From: Rotaria sp. Silwood1
Taxonomy: Eukaryota > Rotifera > Eurotatoria > Philodinida > Philodinidae
Direction: 5' to 3'
Length of the DNA: 64,000 nt
Assembly (NCBI GenBank): GCA_905250075.1
Contig: CAJNOP010000917.1
Location: 1-64,000 of the forward strand
Shown here: piece after piece, positions 46,116-60,518 of the stretch
How positions within the stretch are numbered: the first letter of the stretch is position 1
Layout of the letters: each line of letters starts with the position of its first letter
Position numbers and translations under genes: made by a program
Notes under the pieces: generated by a model
What the model saw: only the letters and a program-made list of their open reading frames with translations
Database searches by the model: none
Told to the model about the DNA's origin: nothing

Positions 46116-47987
46116 TTGTAATAAACAACTAGATTAGAAACTATATTTAACACAACATTGTATTTCTCTCAACATATATCGTGTCGATAAAGATGGGAAA
46201 AAAAGAAGATTCTAAGTTATTTCATACACAGGACTCTTACTCTCACGTAGTTTTGTGCCTGCAAATCATATTTCTTCTGTATTCAAAATAAAGTAAACCA
46301 GTATCGAAAAGAGGACAGTGTAAGTGTATGTCAGATGTCGCATTCTGCTTAGTCTTCAAAAAAGCTACTTATTACTATTCACCAAAGGGTAAATCATCAA
46401 TTTTGATCAAACACATATTAGGATGACGAAAACCTGCGGACTAATAACAACACTGACCTACCAGAGCAAATTTTTTGCAGTGAAATAGATTAATAGAAAA
46501 CTAACATTTTGAATGAATCATGACTCTTAGTAATCACGAAGTGTATATCCTTTCAAATAACATAGACATTTAGCTACAATAACTTAGGTGTGGGTGTGAG
46601 TGACATTATTTTGTGCAATAGTGTTGGTCTGGCAGGCTAACATTGCTAGTAGTTCGTATATTTTCATCACAACAGCATATATTTGATCATTTACCTCTTG
46701 ATAAGTTGTATAAAGGTATTTTTGTTACCAGAATCTAGTACACGGTGCCATGCATGTCTTCACTCTTTATATGTTGTCGTTTATGACATGTACATCGATA
46801 TGTGTAAAGATAAAAGAGGTATTCTCATCTTCACACTAGTAAAAAAATTGCTTATTACAACTACTCCAAAACTGAAATGATCAACTCTGATCATCTATAT
46901 GTTGCGATGACGAAAATATGCGGACTTGTGATCACGTTGGTCTGCCAGATTAACTAAAAAGCAAAGAATTCAGCAACAATTATACACGATTTTAATAGAT
47001 GTTATTATTTGCTAAATATTCAATTAAAACATTGTATCTAATAGAAATAAGGAAGTCTATGCGTAAAGATATAATACAAGATATTTCTTTTATTATTAGA
47101 AAAGAGCATATAAACTTAGTTTGAATTTTAATGCTGGTCAAAGAATTAAACTCAATGTTGCTGCGATTTTAGTATTTACTTGCTGTTGGTTTGATTGATT
47201 GGTTCAAGAAATCACAATTTACAAAAGAGAGTGCTTGATAAGAACATCGAAACACTCGCGACATGTACGATATGAGCTGAAATATGTTTCTTCATTTACA
47301 ATTTGTATCAAATAAGATCACTATTACTTCTTTTATGCATTAATATCAGATCTTGCTTTTCCAAAAGTAATATAATGGTTAAATTGTTTGTTTCACAGCA
47401 TTGTTTGGAATTCCATTGATCTATCTTTCTTTAACATTTATTTATATATTTTTAAATAAATGTGGATGTGGCTATGAATCTTTTTCCTACCAATACACGT
47501 CCTCTACTGAACTCAAAACCAACGTTTTATAATCATGATCGCTTTCCATTATAGATTCTTAGATTTGCTACTACTTTGCGAAAAATCTAATTATTACTTT
47601 CATTGTTAGAGAAATTCTTCTGTACCGAAGATGGAAATATTTTATGTTGAGTACCAACTGTTATTACATTCAATATCTATTTAAACTTCATAGATCAATG
47701 TCTTTCATCTTATTTCGATGCTCTTCTAAGTAATAGAAAAAAAGAAGTAAAAATAGAATTTAAATAGATAAAAAGAATTCCGTGAGAATTACTTATCGTT
47801 GATGACTACTCAAAAAAAAAGAAAACATTTATCAGCTGTCATATAGTAAAGCTCTCTATCGATTAGAATTCTTATCAATATACATTAACAAACAAAAGAA
47901 TTTATGTCCTTCATCATAGGTGTCGTTTCTAAGCGACGCATGATCGAAGATCAATGTTAAAAACAATATTTGTAATCACTTTCGATA
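46116..47987. other. Intergenic with an old tandem duplication
   Basis: No gene is supported. About 46330-46470 and 46790-46940 are diverged direct copies (TTGATCAAACAC..AT.AGGATGACGAAAA.CTGCGGACT against TCTGATCATCTATATGTTGC and GATGACGAAAATATGCGGAC). A short TGTGGG-like stub (46586-46602) lies between them. Confidence 0.5.
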
Positions 47988-48533
47988 ATGTCTTCCACCA
48001 CTTCAAAACAAATTCATGTTGAAACTGAATATGATACATTTGATTTAAACGGGTATACATGCGAATTATCGGCAGCTGCATTTGTTCCACCAACAAGACG
48101 AACACAACCAAAAGAAAGAAATTATTTCAATTCACATAAAGAAGTAATTATATTTATAATAGCAATAAAATAAAAATAAAAAACACTTATTTATATTAGA
48201 CAAAACCATCGTCAATTTATGATCAAATCTTTCAAATAAAATATGATTTTAATCCCAAAGCACATCGTGATGATCGACAACATTCAAAATTTATTGGATT
48301 AAATCAATCAAAAGAGGTTTGATTATATTCATTTGAATTTATTTCAAATAAATATATTTTTTGTCTTATAGGAAGAAGAAAAATCTTATCCAACTCGTTC
48401 ATCATCAGAATATGGTCGTCGACATAATCAGCCACTTGATATTAATGATCGGTCACATGTTCGAATTGCTCATGTTAGAAATGAATTCTATCGAAATAAT
48501 GGAGGTGTTGATCAAAAACCGATTCAATTGTAA
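47988..48533 (+). CDS. CFAP90: CFAP90/C5orf49-like ciliary protein, 144 aa
   Basis: Exons 47988-48143, 48200-48316 and 48372-48533 splice in phase (156+117+162 nt) to 144 aa. Conserved-looking blocks are SAAAFVPPTRRTQPKERNYF, SSIYDQIFQIKYDFNPKAHR with DDRQHSK, SSSEYGRR and VRNEFYRNNG, which match my recollection of the CFAP90 (C5orf49) family: PPRR.PKE..YFN, ..YD.VF, LHRDDREHAK, SSSEYGRR. Members are associated with motile cilia, which bdelloids use for feeding and locomotion. No signal peptide or membrane segment. The identification rests on motif memory, not on a search. Confidence 0.75.
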
Positions 48534-50330
48534 TCAAGATTCTTTTTTTTTAAACATTATTTTATATAATAATAAAGAAATTAGAATTCTGCCGGTTTGA
48601 GAGATCAGTATGAATATCTACTATTATTACAAATGATTTTTACTTGTCGAGTTTGAAATGACTGAAAATAGATCGATTGACTAATAAATCATCGGTACCG
48701 ATTTGATTGTTGTTTCCTATGCTCTTGGTCAAAAATAATGCGGTTGACTTTAATAATTGATACAACATGATTAAGTTGAACTTGTTCTTTCATATGCAAC
48801 ACATAAATGGGTTGACGATAATCAGATGATTATTCTATTTAACAGTTTATGATAGAGTGTCGCATAATGATGATTTTTTTTGTCAGTTATTTAAACTATC
48901 CACTTTTGTTTGACATGAATATTGTCTATATTATAAATAGATCACGTATGGAGCAAAGATTCTCATAGTTCGATTCTTATCGAAATCGGTACAATTTCAA
49001 TCAGTACGTCAAAATGTGAAGGAAAAAAGTGAATGTCATAAGAAGCAATTAAAACTTTGATACATTTGTTTAAACAAACTAATTATACAGTTTAGGAGAA
49101 AAAATATTTATGAAATCATCAATTAAGTCAAATTCAAAATAATGTTTAATAATTTTTAATTCAGTCTAGATTGATTTTTAGTTACGAATTCTGACAAACT
49201 AGACATATATTTTCGATTAGAGACTAAAATGAACTTGTTGAAATAAAAATAATGTTGTTTTAATTATTTCCAATTGTATTTAATAAGAAACTGTTTGTTC
49301 GATTCTATTTGACTCAACATTTCTCATTATGTTATAATAGTGAACAATGTATGAGACTTATATATAACTAGTCAGCACTTTAGAATAACTTTAGTCTTCG
49401 ACAAACGTCTATTAGTCAAAAGCGACTAGTGTACCCAACTGTCATGTGACATTCGGATCAACGTGAACTTCAGAAAAAGATGAGTTAAATTCTCGTTCGA
49501 ACAGTCTTTACTAAATGAATGTAAACATAGAATGATATATGGAAAATTTTCTTAAATATCTGAGTATTCTCAAACTTAATGACTTTGCCGTTGATTGATG
49601 AAAATCTCTAAAAATAAGTATTATCTGGAATTTAATGTAGTTAAACGGTTGTTCTTTCATCAGCTTACTTTGGTGTGATCATGAGAACGTAATTTAGTTT
49701 CTTTTTCAGACGCAACAATCTTTTCTGATCGTTGTTCATGATGTAATATATACTTAACTATCCTACTCTCATCTACATGCAACAATAGTTGAAAAATAAA
49801 ATATATATTTGTAAGAACTTTTAAAATCTGTTGATCATGGCAAATATTATATATGTACACAAATACTTTAAATACGAGATTCAATATGTCAATAATAATA
49901 TTTGAATACAAGATAATATCGAATTGCAAAACATATAATATTTATTATTTTTATTATCATACAGATAATTATAATATTGAACTAATTGTTCAAGTATTTT
50001 GTTCTTACAGATTTATGTTCATATAAGTAAATAATATTTCTTATCATATTTAACATGATGCTTTTATTCTTTTACATTAGTTATATCAATATTTATCTCT
50101 GGATAATATCAATCGAACGAATGAAATACATTCTATCATTATAAATGAAAAAAGACTAATTCATTATTTGTGCAATGATTTTCTTTTTTAATGTAACAAA
50201 TAATGATATTTGCAATGAAAATATATTTTTATTTGAGTAGGTGAATAGTATATGAATACTATTCCAATCATTATTTTTTCATTCTTAATAGAGACAGAAG
50301 ATACTTAAGAATATCTTAAAAAAAACAAGA
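48534..50330. other. Intergenic, AT-rich
   Basis: No gene or RNA recognised. Confidence 0.4.
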
Positions 50331-50762
50331 ATGATGATAACTATCGTTGTACTTCTTTCCATTACAATATCAATAACAACAGCTCAACCGAATCCATCAT
50401 CACGAGCAGCTAATCCCTGTACAAGAAATAGTGATTGTGTTCAAGGAATATGTGATACAAACAAAACAACTGCTGTATGCATGTGTAATCGTGGTTGGAC
50501 ATTTTCACGAGATGGATTAGAACGATGTACTTATCAACAAAAATCTAAATTAGCAGCATTTCTTCTTTCATTTTTTACTGGTGGTTTTGGTGCTGATTGG
50601 TTTTATTTAAGTGTTGGTAATGGTGGTTATATTGCAGCTGGAGTTTTTAAATTATTAACTCTTGGTGGTCTTGGTATATGGTGGCTTGTCGATTGGATTC
50701 GAATTTTAACAAATTCATTTCTTGATGGACAAGGAGTTGCTTTACTTGAATGGACTCCATGA
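50331..50762 (+). CDS. TM2-domain membrane protein with EGF-like segment
   Basis: 143 aa, single exon. A signal peptide (MMITIVVLLSITISITTAQ) is followed by a six-cysteine EGF-like segment (CTRNSDCVQGICDTNKTTAV and CMCNRGW). Next comes a TM2 domain: KSKLAAFLLSFFTGGFGADW, FYLSVGNGGYIAAGVFKLLT, LGGLGIWWLVDWIRIL, then FLDGQG. TM2 proteins have two membrane helices with the loop motif D-R-F; here it is D-W-F. The product is probably a secretory-pathway or plasma-membrane protein, distinct from TM2D1-3 in its EGF-like ectodomain. The start is the second of two adjacent upstream-free ATGs in a clear coding frame. Confidence 0.85.
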   Translation: MMITIVVLLSITISITTAQPNPSSRAANPCTRNSDCVQGICDTNKTTAVCMCNRGWTFSRDGLERCTYQQKSKLAAFLLSFFTGGFGADWFYLSVGNGGYIAAGVFKLLTLGGLGIWWLVDWIRILTNSFLDGQGVALLEWTP

Positions 50763-50990
50763 ATAAACAAAAAAGAAAAAGGGACACGACTTCTTTTTTT
50801 CGTTTCTATCGTTTCCTTCTTCGTTTTTTTTTTAAAATATATATTGTATAGCATATGTTTCGTATTTTAAACAAGGTCGTTACTTGTCTTAGAAACAAAA
50901 AAAAAAGAAATGATTGAAACAGTTGTTCTAATGAGTACTATATGTCAAAATGGAATGAAAACGGTGAACATTACATAATAGAACAAGAAA
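50763..50990. other. Short spacer between two same-strand genes
   Basis: 228 bp between the TM2 gene and the next ATG; too long and AT-rich to say whether transcription is shared. Confidence 0.4.
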
Positions 50991-52572
50991 ATGAAGATCA
51001 TCATCATCTTTTCAATTTTATTTACTGTTCAAGGTAATTTAAAGAATCCTAGTTGAGAATTAAAATATATAAATAATAATCTTATTCAGGTATAAATATT
51101 GATGATGGATTAATATCAAATGAAAATTCATCAATAATCAATGATTTAAATATGGTAACTCAAATGATAAATGAAAGTGATAGAACAATTTTTCTACAAA
51201 CATCAAATGATCTTTTAACAAGTCTATTCGATATTAATAAAATCAACTTTTCAACTATTATTCCTGAAAATATTTTATCTAATGCAACATTTGAGAGTCA
51301 AACATGGCCATCATTATTTGATCATGATAATTCGTCATTATCTTCATTTTTGCCTACGACTAATTTTGATTATACAATATCATCAGAAGAAAGTCAAATA
51401 ACAATTCAACAACAATGGTTTAATATTAATCAAAGTCATGTACGAGATCCTTATAGCTCGGTTTTATTTTGGAAACATACAAGCGGTATTTGAATTTTAT
51501 CTAATATTACTGTAACTTGTAAATGTCTATCTATGAATTGATTAGGTTCTGCATGGCATGGTGCAACTTATATTCTATCAGCTAAACCTCAATGTGTTCG
51601 TCGAATGTGTTCTGTTAAATTGAAATATAATGGTACATTATCAAGTCTTACCAGTGGTTGTCTTTCTTTTACTCTTCGAACACGTGGTCAACCAGGTAAA
51701 AAAAATAAATAAATAACAAAATTTGCAAATCAATATAATATTTAATTTAAGTGGGTCAGTTATGGATTATAGAAGATCGTGAACATGAAAATACTTCACA
51801 AAAAATTCAATTGACTAGTAAAACTTTACGTATTGAACATTCATTAAAATCGAAAATAAAAAATGTAAACAATATTATATAAATATATATGTATTTGTCT
51901 TTGTTAAATTTTAGTTATCAATTGAAACACGAATTTTATTTCGTAATTCACAAATCGATAGTCTTATCTTATCAAATTTAAATATTGATTGGAAAGGACC
52001 TTGTCCAAAACAACGTTCAGGTAAATATTTAATAACAAAATAACTAAATTATATATAAATATAATCTAGTTCCAACACCTTCTCCTGATATAAGTGCACG
52101 TCGATCAACATTAGAAGATGATTTAATGACATTAACTAGTGAAGATTCTAATCTTTCGAGTACTTTAATAACTAATGATCAATTTACAATTACACAACAA
52201 TATTTAATAGATGAATCAACACCAATAACATTCATTCAAGAACTAATTACTAGATCTTCATTTTCTTTTGTTAATCAAAAAAATATTGGATGGTTTTTAT
52301 CATTAATAGCACTTTTTTGTTTTCTTATTGTTTTATGTGCAGTTGTATATGGTCTATGGTTAATAAGACAACACCGTTATTTTTCTTGGCATGTCACTGT
52401 TGATTCACGAATTTATTTACTTGCTCGACGATCAATTCATTCATCAACAAGATCAGAAACTAAAATAGCTACTGTATCTCAACTAGTTGATGATTTACAA
52501 AAAGAACATATAGATACTCCAACAACGAATAGTAATCGATCAACACCAATATCATATTATACTTATCTTTAA
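50991..52572 (+). CDS. Type I membrane protein with MAM-like ectodomain
   Basis: Six exons (50991-51033, 51090-51485, 51546-51695, 51752-51864, 51915-52020, 52070-52572) keep phase: 1311 nt, 436 aa. The protein starts with a signal peptide (MKIIIIFSILFTVQ). A Ser/Thr/Asn-rich region with many N-glycosylation sequons follows, then a domain of about 130 residues containing SGCLSFTLRTRGQPG, VGQLWIIEDRE and LSNLNIDWKGPCP. This recalls a degenerate MAM domain (meprin/A5/mu), an extracellular adhesion module. A single helix (IGWFLSLIALFCFLIVLCAV) and a basic cytoplasmic tail of about 80 residues follow. MAM is a guess from pattern; the architecture itself is clear. It converges with beta-tubulin, stops 391 bp apart. 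Confidence 0.75.
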
Positions 52573-52963
52573 TTTTTTTTTTAATTATTTGTATTATATT
52601 AAAAGAAAAATAGATTTTTAGAATCGAATATAACAGATAAAAATTATTTATAGAAACAAAAAAAGAAAAACCGAAATGAATTAAAAGATATTTACTGATG
52701 ACACCAAGAGGTCAAATCAAGAGTGGAATAGAGAAGAATTTCGAAATAATAAAAGCAATTATATTCAATTTTCTTTTTTTTTATTGTATCATCAATTGAG
52801 TAATCTATTTTATTTTTATCTATTGAATAATAGATCAGTAAGTTGAAGTCATTTTTACATGTTATATATAAATATAAGAGATTCAGAAAACAATAAATAT
52901 TTCTTTTCAAATATAATTTATAACAAAACAAACATGATTTTTTTTTTTAGTTTGAGTAGTTTT

Positions 52964-54771
<1,808 letters not shown>

Positions 54772-55333
54772 TCTTTATTTATGATGTATTTTCTATTTTA
54801 TAGTTTTTAATTAGAAAAATATCGCGCCAATAGTTAATCAATTGATTATTTATACGAAATGATTTGTCGAAGTCAACTCATATAAATCGAAATGGTCTTT
54901 ATTATTTTCAATTGATTGAAATTTTTCAGATATTTAGTTTTATTGAGCTTTTTCTTAAATTTCTTTCAGTTCTTTTTTAATTAATTGTTTAGATGATAGT
55001 GATGAATTATCTTTCATTCCTTTATTCAGTTGATGCCTTTTTTTTTGTATCATTAAAATCAACAGGAGTTGAACCAACATTCAAATAGAATCAGATATAG
55101 CCAATCAGTGATCTATTGAAAATATTTGAATATTTACTAAAAGAAAAAGAATATTGTTGAATTGAGAAATTCTTCGAGTTTTCATAAAGATAAGTATTTT
55201 ACATAAGAATATAAAATAATCGAATTATATTTGTGAAAGAAAAGAAAATCATATGAATTTTTTATTTTTTCTATATCGTATTTTTTTCAGCTGAATTCAA
55301 GCTGAAAGATTCCTTTCGTGATACAGCCCGAGT
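54772..55333. other. Intergenic upstream of beta-tubulin
   Basis: AT-rich sequence; should hold the tubulin promoter but no specific element is recognisable. Confidence 0.4.
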
Positions 55334-55746
55334 CAGGGGTGGAACCGGTTGAGAAATATTAAAACGGTCCGGTACGGCCGGTTGGAATCACATGCCCAAC
55401 CGGTGAAATTCCGGTGAAAACCGGTGGAAAAATGTCGAATTTTTTTTTTGAAAACCGATTTTTAGAAAAAATCGCTCCAAATATGAAATACTTTAAGGCG
55501 CATGTAAAAGACGCTCATCATAATGAATCTTTTTAAAAAGAACCTCAGGAAAAACGATTAATATAACATATGTTTTGAGCACTTTTTTACCTATTCTGAC
55601 AGAAAAAACATGTGATACCTTAGTTTTTATGGTCAAAGACAGAATTAACAAAGAAGATTTTTGAAAAATTTCAACCGGTGAAATTCCGGTCTTTACCGGC
55701 CCGGTTGATTTCTTCAACCGGTCCGGTCGGACCGGTTCCAACCCTG
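55334..55746. mobile_element. hAT-type MITE with 8-bp target duplication
   Basis: Ends CAGGGGTGGAACCGGT (left) and, reverse-complemented, CAGGGTTGGAACCGGT (right) are inverted repeats beginning CAGGG, as in hAT elements. Flanking octamers GCCCGAGT (55326-55333) and GCCCAAGT (55747-55754) differ at one base, the 8-bp duplication expected for hAT. The subterminal parts are dense in ACCGG/CCGGT words; the middle is AT-rich. It is 413 bp with no transposase frame, so non-autonomous. Confidence 0.85.
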
Positions 55747-55754
55747 GCCCAAGT

Positions 55755-56483
55755 CGGACTCTGGGTAATGCAGCAGGACATTGTGATGAAAATTTATTTT
55801 TCTTTGTCTTTTCTTTTATATACAACTCCAAAAGTCTATATTACCATTGAACAGACAATATGTGTGCTATGGATGATTATCCGGAGTCCAGAAAGAAAAG
55901 TCAGTGAAGTAGTAGAAGAAAGCGCACGGTACAAAACTTCTTGTTCTAGTAAATGTTGTCACGTCATTGAGCAGAACTTTTATATGTTTATACTATAGAT
56001 GGGACCCGATTTAATCTGCGTCGGACTTTGATAAATTGAGATACATTTTAACGATACGAAGTAACTCAATAGACATCATTAGCAATAATGACGGTTAGTT
56101 TCTCCTTCAGTTTGTCATTACAGTAAACTTTTTTCTTCAATTGTTTTCATATGAATATATGAGCCAATTAAAGAGAACTGCTTCAATTATTACAAACTGA
56201 CATTTGTTTATTGAAATCAATTTATTCTTTAGAAATCATAAGATCCTTTTATTAATTGATTCACAATAGTTTTTCAATCTTATAAATAAATTTTCAGTAA
56301 TTCTAAACGAGTAAAACTCTACTCAATAAGATATATCGGTTTCTATGCGAAGAAAACAAACTGTCAACAATTGTGTCTACAAAAAAAAGGAAATTGAACA
56401 TCATATGAGTATGAATATAACAAAATTGAACATCTTTTAAATGTTTAATAATATAAAATCATTTTTCGTTTATTAAATTAACG
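55755..56483. other. Intergenic
   Basis: No gene. From about 56155 rightward the sequence is duplicated near 59935 (see the duplication feature). Confidence 0.4.
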
Positions 56484-56577
56484 TCAAAAAAATGTTCGAC
56501 TAAATAATATTTCATCGTTTTTTATTGATAAAGGTAAAGATTTCACTTTTTGACATCTCCGATTAAATAATGTATCT
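56155..56577. repeat. Segmental duplication, copy 1 (3' end of a gene)
   Basis: Matches 59935-60418 in the same orientation: AAACGAGT.AAACTC.A.TCAATAAGATA..TCG, then GATAAGATTTC/ATCGATTTCTATG words, and finally coding sequence ATTAAATAATGT.TCTTCAT encoding the TLFNRR motif. The two copies lie about 3.8 kb apart. Confidence 0.7.
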
Positions 56578-57199
56578 TCATCAATTGTTCCCATAATAAC
56601 ATCTTTTTCTTCACTTAATTCATCAATAAATGATTTAAGATTATTCATAAATTTATTTTCAACATTAGATGATACATCCATATGTGTATCACCATTCATC
56701 ACAGCTGTTATTTCACTTTCATCAATATCTGCAAAGACTTCATCGTCTATATAATTGATGTCTGTAATATGTGGTCTTCTGGATAAACGAAATAATCGAT
56801 CAAGAAAGCTCATATTTATTCCGGGTACATTTTCCTCTAATTGAAATTTCTCAAAAACTCGAGTTTTTTCAGCATTTTCTGACACTTCTTTCGCTTGTTT
56901 TTCAATCAGTTGTTTATATGATAATGACAAAGGATCTTCGTTTTGCGAATTTAATTGTTTATTTGTTTCATTTTGAAGACTATTAGATGAAGAAACATCT
57001 GAAGGAAAAACTTTTGATGTTGAAAAATGTTTAAACGTTTTCTTTGTTTCTCTAGGTGATGTACTCTAAATAAAATCAACAATGATAAACAAAAAAAAAA
57101 AGATATGTTTTATTTAATACTCACTGTCCAAAATTCAGCTTCATCATCAGTTATCCAAGCCAAGGTTTCGATTTTCATATTACTATCTGTGATTGACAT
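56484..57199 (-). CDS. Unknown acidic two-exon protein
   Basis: Exon 1 runs from ATG 57199 to about 57125 (MSITDSNMKIETLAWITDDE then AEFWT). Exon 2 runs from about 57066 to 56484 after a TTATTTAG acceptor (STSPRETKKTFKHFSTSKVF onward). The product is about 218 residues, rich in Ser, Glu, Asp and Lys, without a signal peptide or membrane helix. There is a helical patch (YKQLIEKQAKEVSENAEKTR) and an acidic patch (YIDDEVFADIDESEITAV). The family is not recognised. Its 3' end is duplicated at 60.4 kb, where the copy is cut by a gap. Confidence 0.6.
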
Positions 57200-59225
57200 T
57201 ATTTTGTGTTGATGTCGATAAAAATCATTCAATATATATTTATCACGCGTCACTTCACACACTTTGAGTGTTTGAAAATAAAAATTACCTTTTTTTTTGC
57301 TTCTCTTGCTTTTGCATTAGAGGCAATACTTGTTTTCTCACCTAATCAATGGTGGGGGAGGCACATAGAACGACCACAACACCTCATTTGCAATTTATAA
57401 TCAATAGTTGTAATATTTGATATACACAAATGAATTCTACAAAACACTTCATTTTTTTTTTTTTATAATTTTAATAGTTTAAAAAATAATCATCATCAAC
57501 TGAATCGATATGGACATGATGAGTATAAACAAGAAATATCCTGTTTTGAAATAATGTTTAAAAACCTAATTTTCAATTATCACCCACCGAAAGTAGGATG
57601 ACAGGGACAATATTTTGATGTATGTAACTAATTTGCACTTTACTATGAATAGAGATACTAATTTTCAGTATATAAGAATTATAAATAGTCATGAAAGAGA
57701 AACAGTGTTTTCATTTATTCATAGTGGGTTTCGACTAAAGAACATTATTTTCATTGATGATAACGGTCATTTGATATAGAACAGTATATCTATATTCATA
57801 TATTTAAACTAAGAAGAATTGAAAGTGAAAATGAATATTGAACTTTTATTTGTTCAATTAATGAATTAACTGGTAGAAATAAATATGATAATTTTAAAAC
57901 AAAAAAGGATAACATTAAAGCACTTTATTCATTATTGGATATAAACATGCGGCTCAATTACATTGTATATGATCGAGTTTTTACTATAAAACTAACACAA
58001 GTGAAATAAATTGATCTTATGGCAACATGACCTAATAAACTGCTTGATTTGTTATTTCTTAAAATATTGGTTGAAATTCATAACAAAATTCAATGACTCA
58101 AGCTCGAGTCAGCATCTAAAAAAACGTTTACTTCATAAAAGTGACCATCTCTATCTACATCCACTCGATATGTTTGTCATACACAAAAAATTAACCATAC
58201 ATTTTGCTGATAAGAAATCTGAATTTTATTTTATTTTTTTAATTATCAAGTTATAAACAGATATTAATTCACTTTTTTTTATTGAATTTTAAGTGATATT
58301 CTGTAGATCCTTCTTTCATAAAACAACATATAACTATGAGTAGGATTGAGAGTAAAATATTTCGAATAAATAGCAAAATAAAAAATATAAAGAGAGTAAT
58401 ACTTTGAAATATCAAAAGAAAAAAAAAATTCATTTTAAATGTGGATGTTACTCGTGTTTTTCAACTCATTTTTCTATATTAATATTTATATTAACTTAGT
58501 TAAAATAATTCGTCATCAGATAAAAAAATTCATAAAAGCATAATAATAGATTTTGATATTAACAGCATCGAGACTCATAGTATAGATCAATCTATTAGTA
58601 TCCTTGAGCGCATTACAGATGATAGACTTATGAATGAATAAGTTTTTTATTCGTGTTCACATGAATATTCTCTAGTTTGTATCTTTCGAAATCAATACTT
58701 GACGGTCACTTCGACAAACTGCCCACATTGTTTGTTAATATTTTCGATCTTTTCTTTTCGGGAATCTGGAACTTCGCCAATAAGACTTTCGAGAATAACT
58801 GGCGACATAAAAAAAAAGGTTCATAACGATATCTTTGAGTGTTGGTTTGATTCTGAGTTAATATGTTGTGTAGAAGATTGCGTGGAGGTTCAAAGTGTTT
58901 GAAATTATCCACCTTTTAACTCCTCAATTGGTAAAAAAAATGATGAATGAACAAAGAGCAATTTTGAACAGTGTCTGTCTACTTATGGGAATAAAAAAAA
59001 GCTAATTTAACAACGTCTTATAAAAACTTATCATTTCGTGTCCGATATAAATAACTTGACTTGGCAAAATGTATTGTTAGATCGAATGTATCTTTCATAG
59101 CACCGGAGTTGTATTATAGTTTGATCATCATAAAACCGTTCACTTTTTTTATTTTATTATTTCATTATAAATGTGTACTGATGTACTATTCTCAAAATTT
59201 GTAGCGAAACACAAGGAAGTTTTTA
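57200..59225. other. Intergenic, AT-rich
   Basis: No supported gene; a few short frames (58011-58256, 58699-58902) lack motifs. Confidence 0.4.
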
Positions 59226-59475
59226 TAAGATATCAATTGCATTACATCTAAAGCTGAACGAGCATTTGACGGTATAAGACAAATGATTAAAGATAAAGTC
59301 GCTCTGTTTTGTGATAATGATCGACTTATTGCTAATTTGAAACATGCTCAATCTTATTTGCAATCTGATTATAAAATGTACGTCACCAGATCGAGTAATA
59401 TTGATCATCATTGATGTGTTTATGTATTAAGTGTTCCTAAATGGTACAATGTCGTCCAAGACTGTGACCATGACG
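59226..59475 (+). pseudogene. Relic of an unrecognised gene family
   Basis: An open stretch reads ITSKAERAFDGIRQMIKDKV and ALFCDNDRLIANLKHAQSYL, then YKMYVTRSSNIDHH, a TGA stop, and CVYVLSVPKWYNVVQDCDHD in the same frame before another stop. It has a helical, His/Cys-containing look. Neither start nor splice sites are found. A fragment only; the family is not identified. Confidence 0.4.
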
Positions 59476-59934
59476 AACTGTAGGTTAAGTATCCAAATCT
59501 GTCTAGCACACTGATTAATATTAAATGATTCATCGATAAAATAGAAGTAGACCAAGAATTGTTCATTAAAGCTTTAAAAAAATTTCCAAACATACCATGA
59601 ATCTATTGAAACATGAAAAAGTCACTTACTGCGATCGAGAAAAACTTATATGATCGACTATCGAACGATGAAATTTATCCTGACTTTCATTGGACTATGA
59701 AGTCTCTTATTATCTCAGCGCTTTTCCACTCTTAAATAGTTGTATATACACTTTTTAGCTTTCGAAGTTTTTTGCACTGTCCCCTCCTACTTTTTCCCCT
59801 TCATCACACCACTGTATTTCTCTATTTCTCTCTCGTTTACACATTTATGTGGTATTGCAGTAGATGCATTCTAGATATATAAAACTCCTTCATTTTCTTT
59901 TTATACTGATTTTTTTTCTCGGTTGTTCCAAAAT

Positions 59935-60418
59935 AAATATATGAGTGCATTGAAAAGATCTGCTAGAATTATTACAAGTTCACTCGCATTTGTTGAAATC
60001 AACTCGTGCAAAATACTAAGCAAGCCATAGGACACTATATCATGAACCTACGTGAAATCATACGAATTTTTGTTAGCCGATTCCAAATAGTTCTTAACTC
60101 TTACTACTGAGTTTTCGATAATGTTAAACGAGTGAAACTCCATTCAATAAGATAATTCGTTCGATAGATACATCGATTTCTATGTACAACAAACTAACTC
60201 TTTACAGCTGTCTCGAAAATATAAGATCGAACACTGTATCACTCAAAAAATAACTAAAATTCAGTATCTCTTGAAAATTTATTAATGTAAAACAAAATTT
60301 TTTCCTAACATTAATATCGAGAAGTAAATATATCACTGCAAAGTCCTTTATTGTTTTCTGATTGGTAAAATTGAAGATTTTTCTTTTCGACTTCTTCGAT
60401 TAAATAATGTTTCTTCAT
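59935..60418. repeat. Segmental duplication, copy 2, ends at gap
   Basis: Diverged copy of 56155-56577. On the minus strand its right end encodes EETLFNRRSRKEKSSILPIR and then stops earlier than copy 1, so this gene copy has a changed C-terminus. Everything upstream is missing in the 100-N gap. Confidence 0.7.
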
Positions 60419-60518
60419 NNNNNNNNNNNNNNNNNNNNNNNNNNNNNNNNNNNNNNNNNNNNNNNNNNNNNNNNNNNNNNNNNNNNNNNNNNNNNNNNNN
60501 NNNNNNNNNNNNNNNNNN

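Noticed and set aside
46845..46870. Resemblance of GCTTATTACAACTAC to the bdelloid spliced-leader sequence as I recall it
   Set aside because: The match is partial, no donor site or snRNA-like 3' part follows, and the stretch is one half of a diverged local duplication whose other copy lacks the match.
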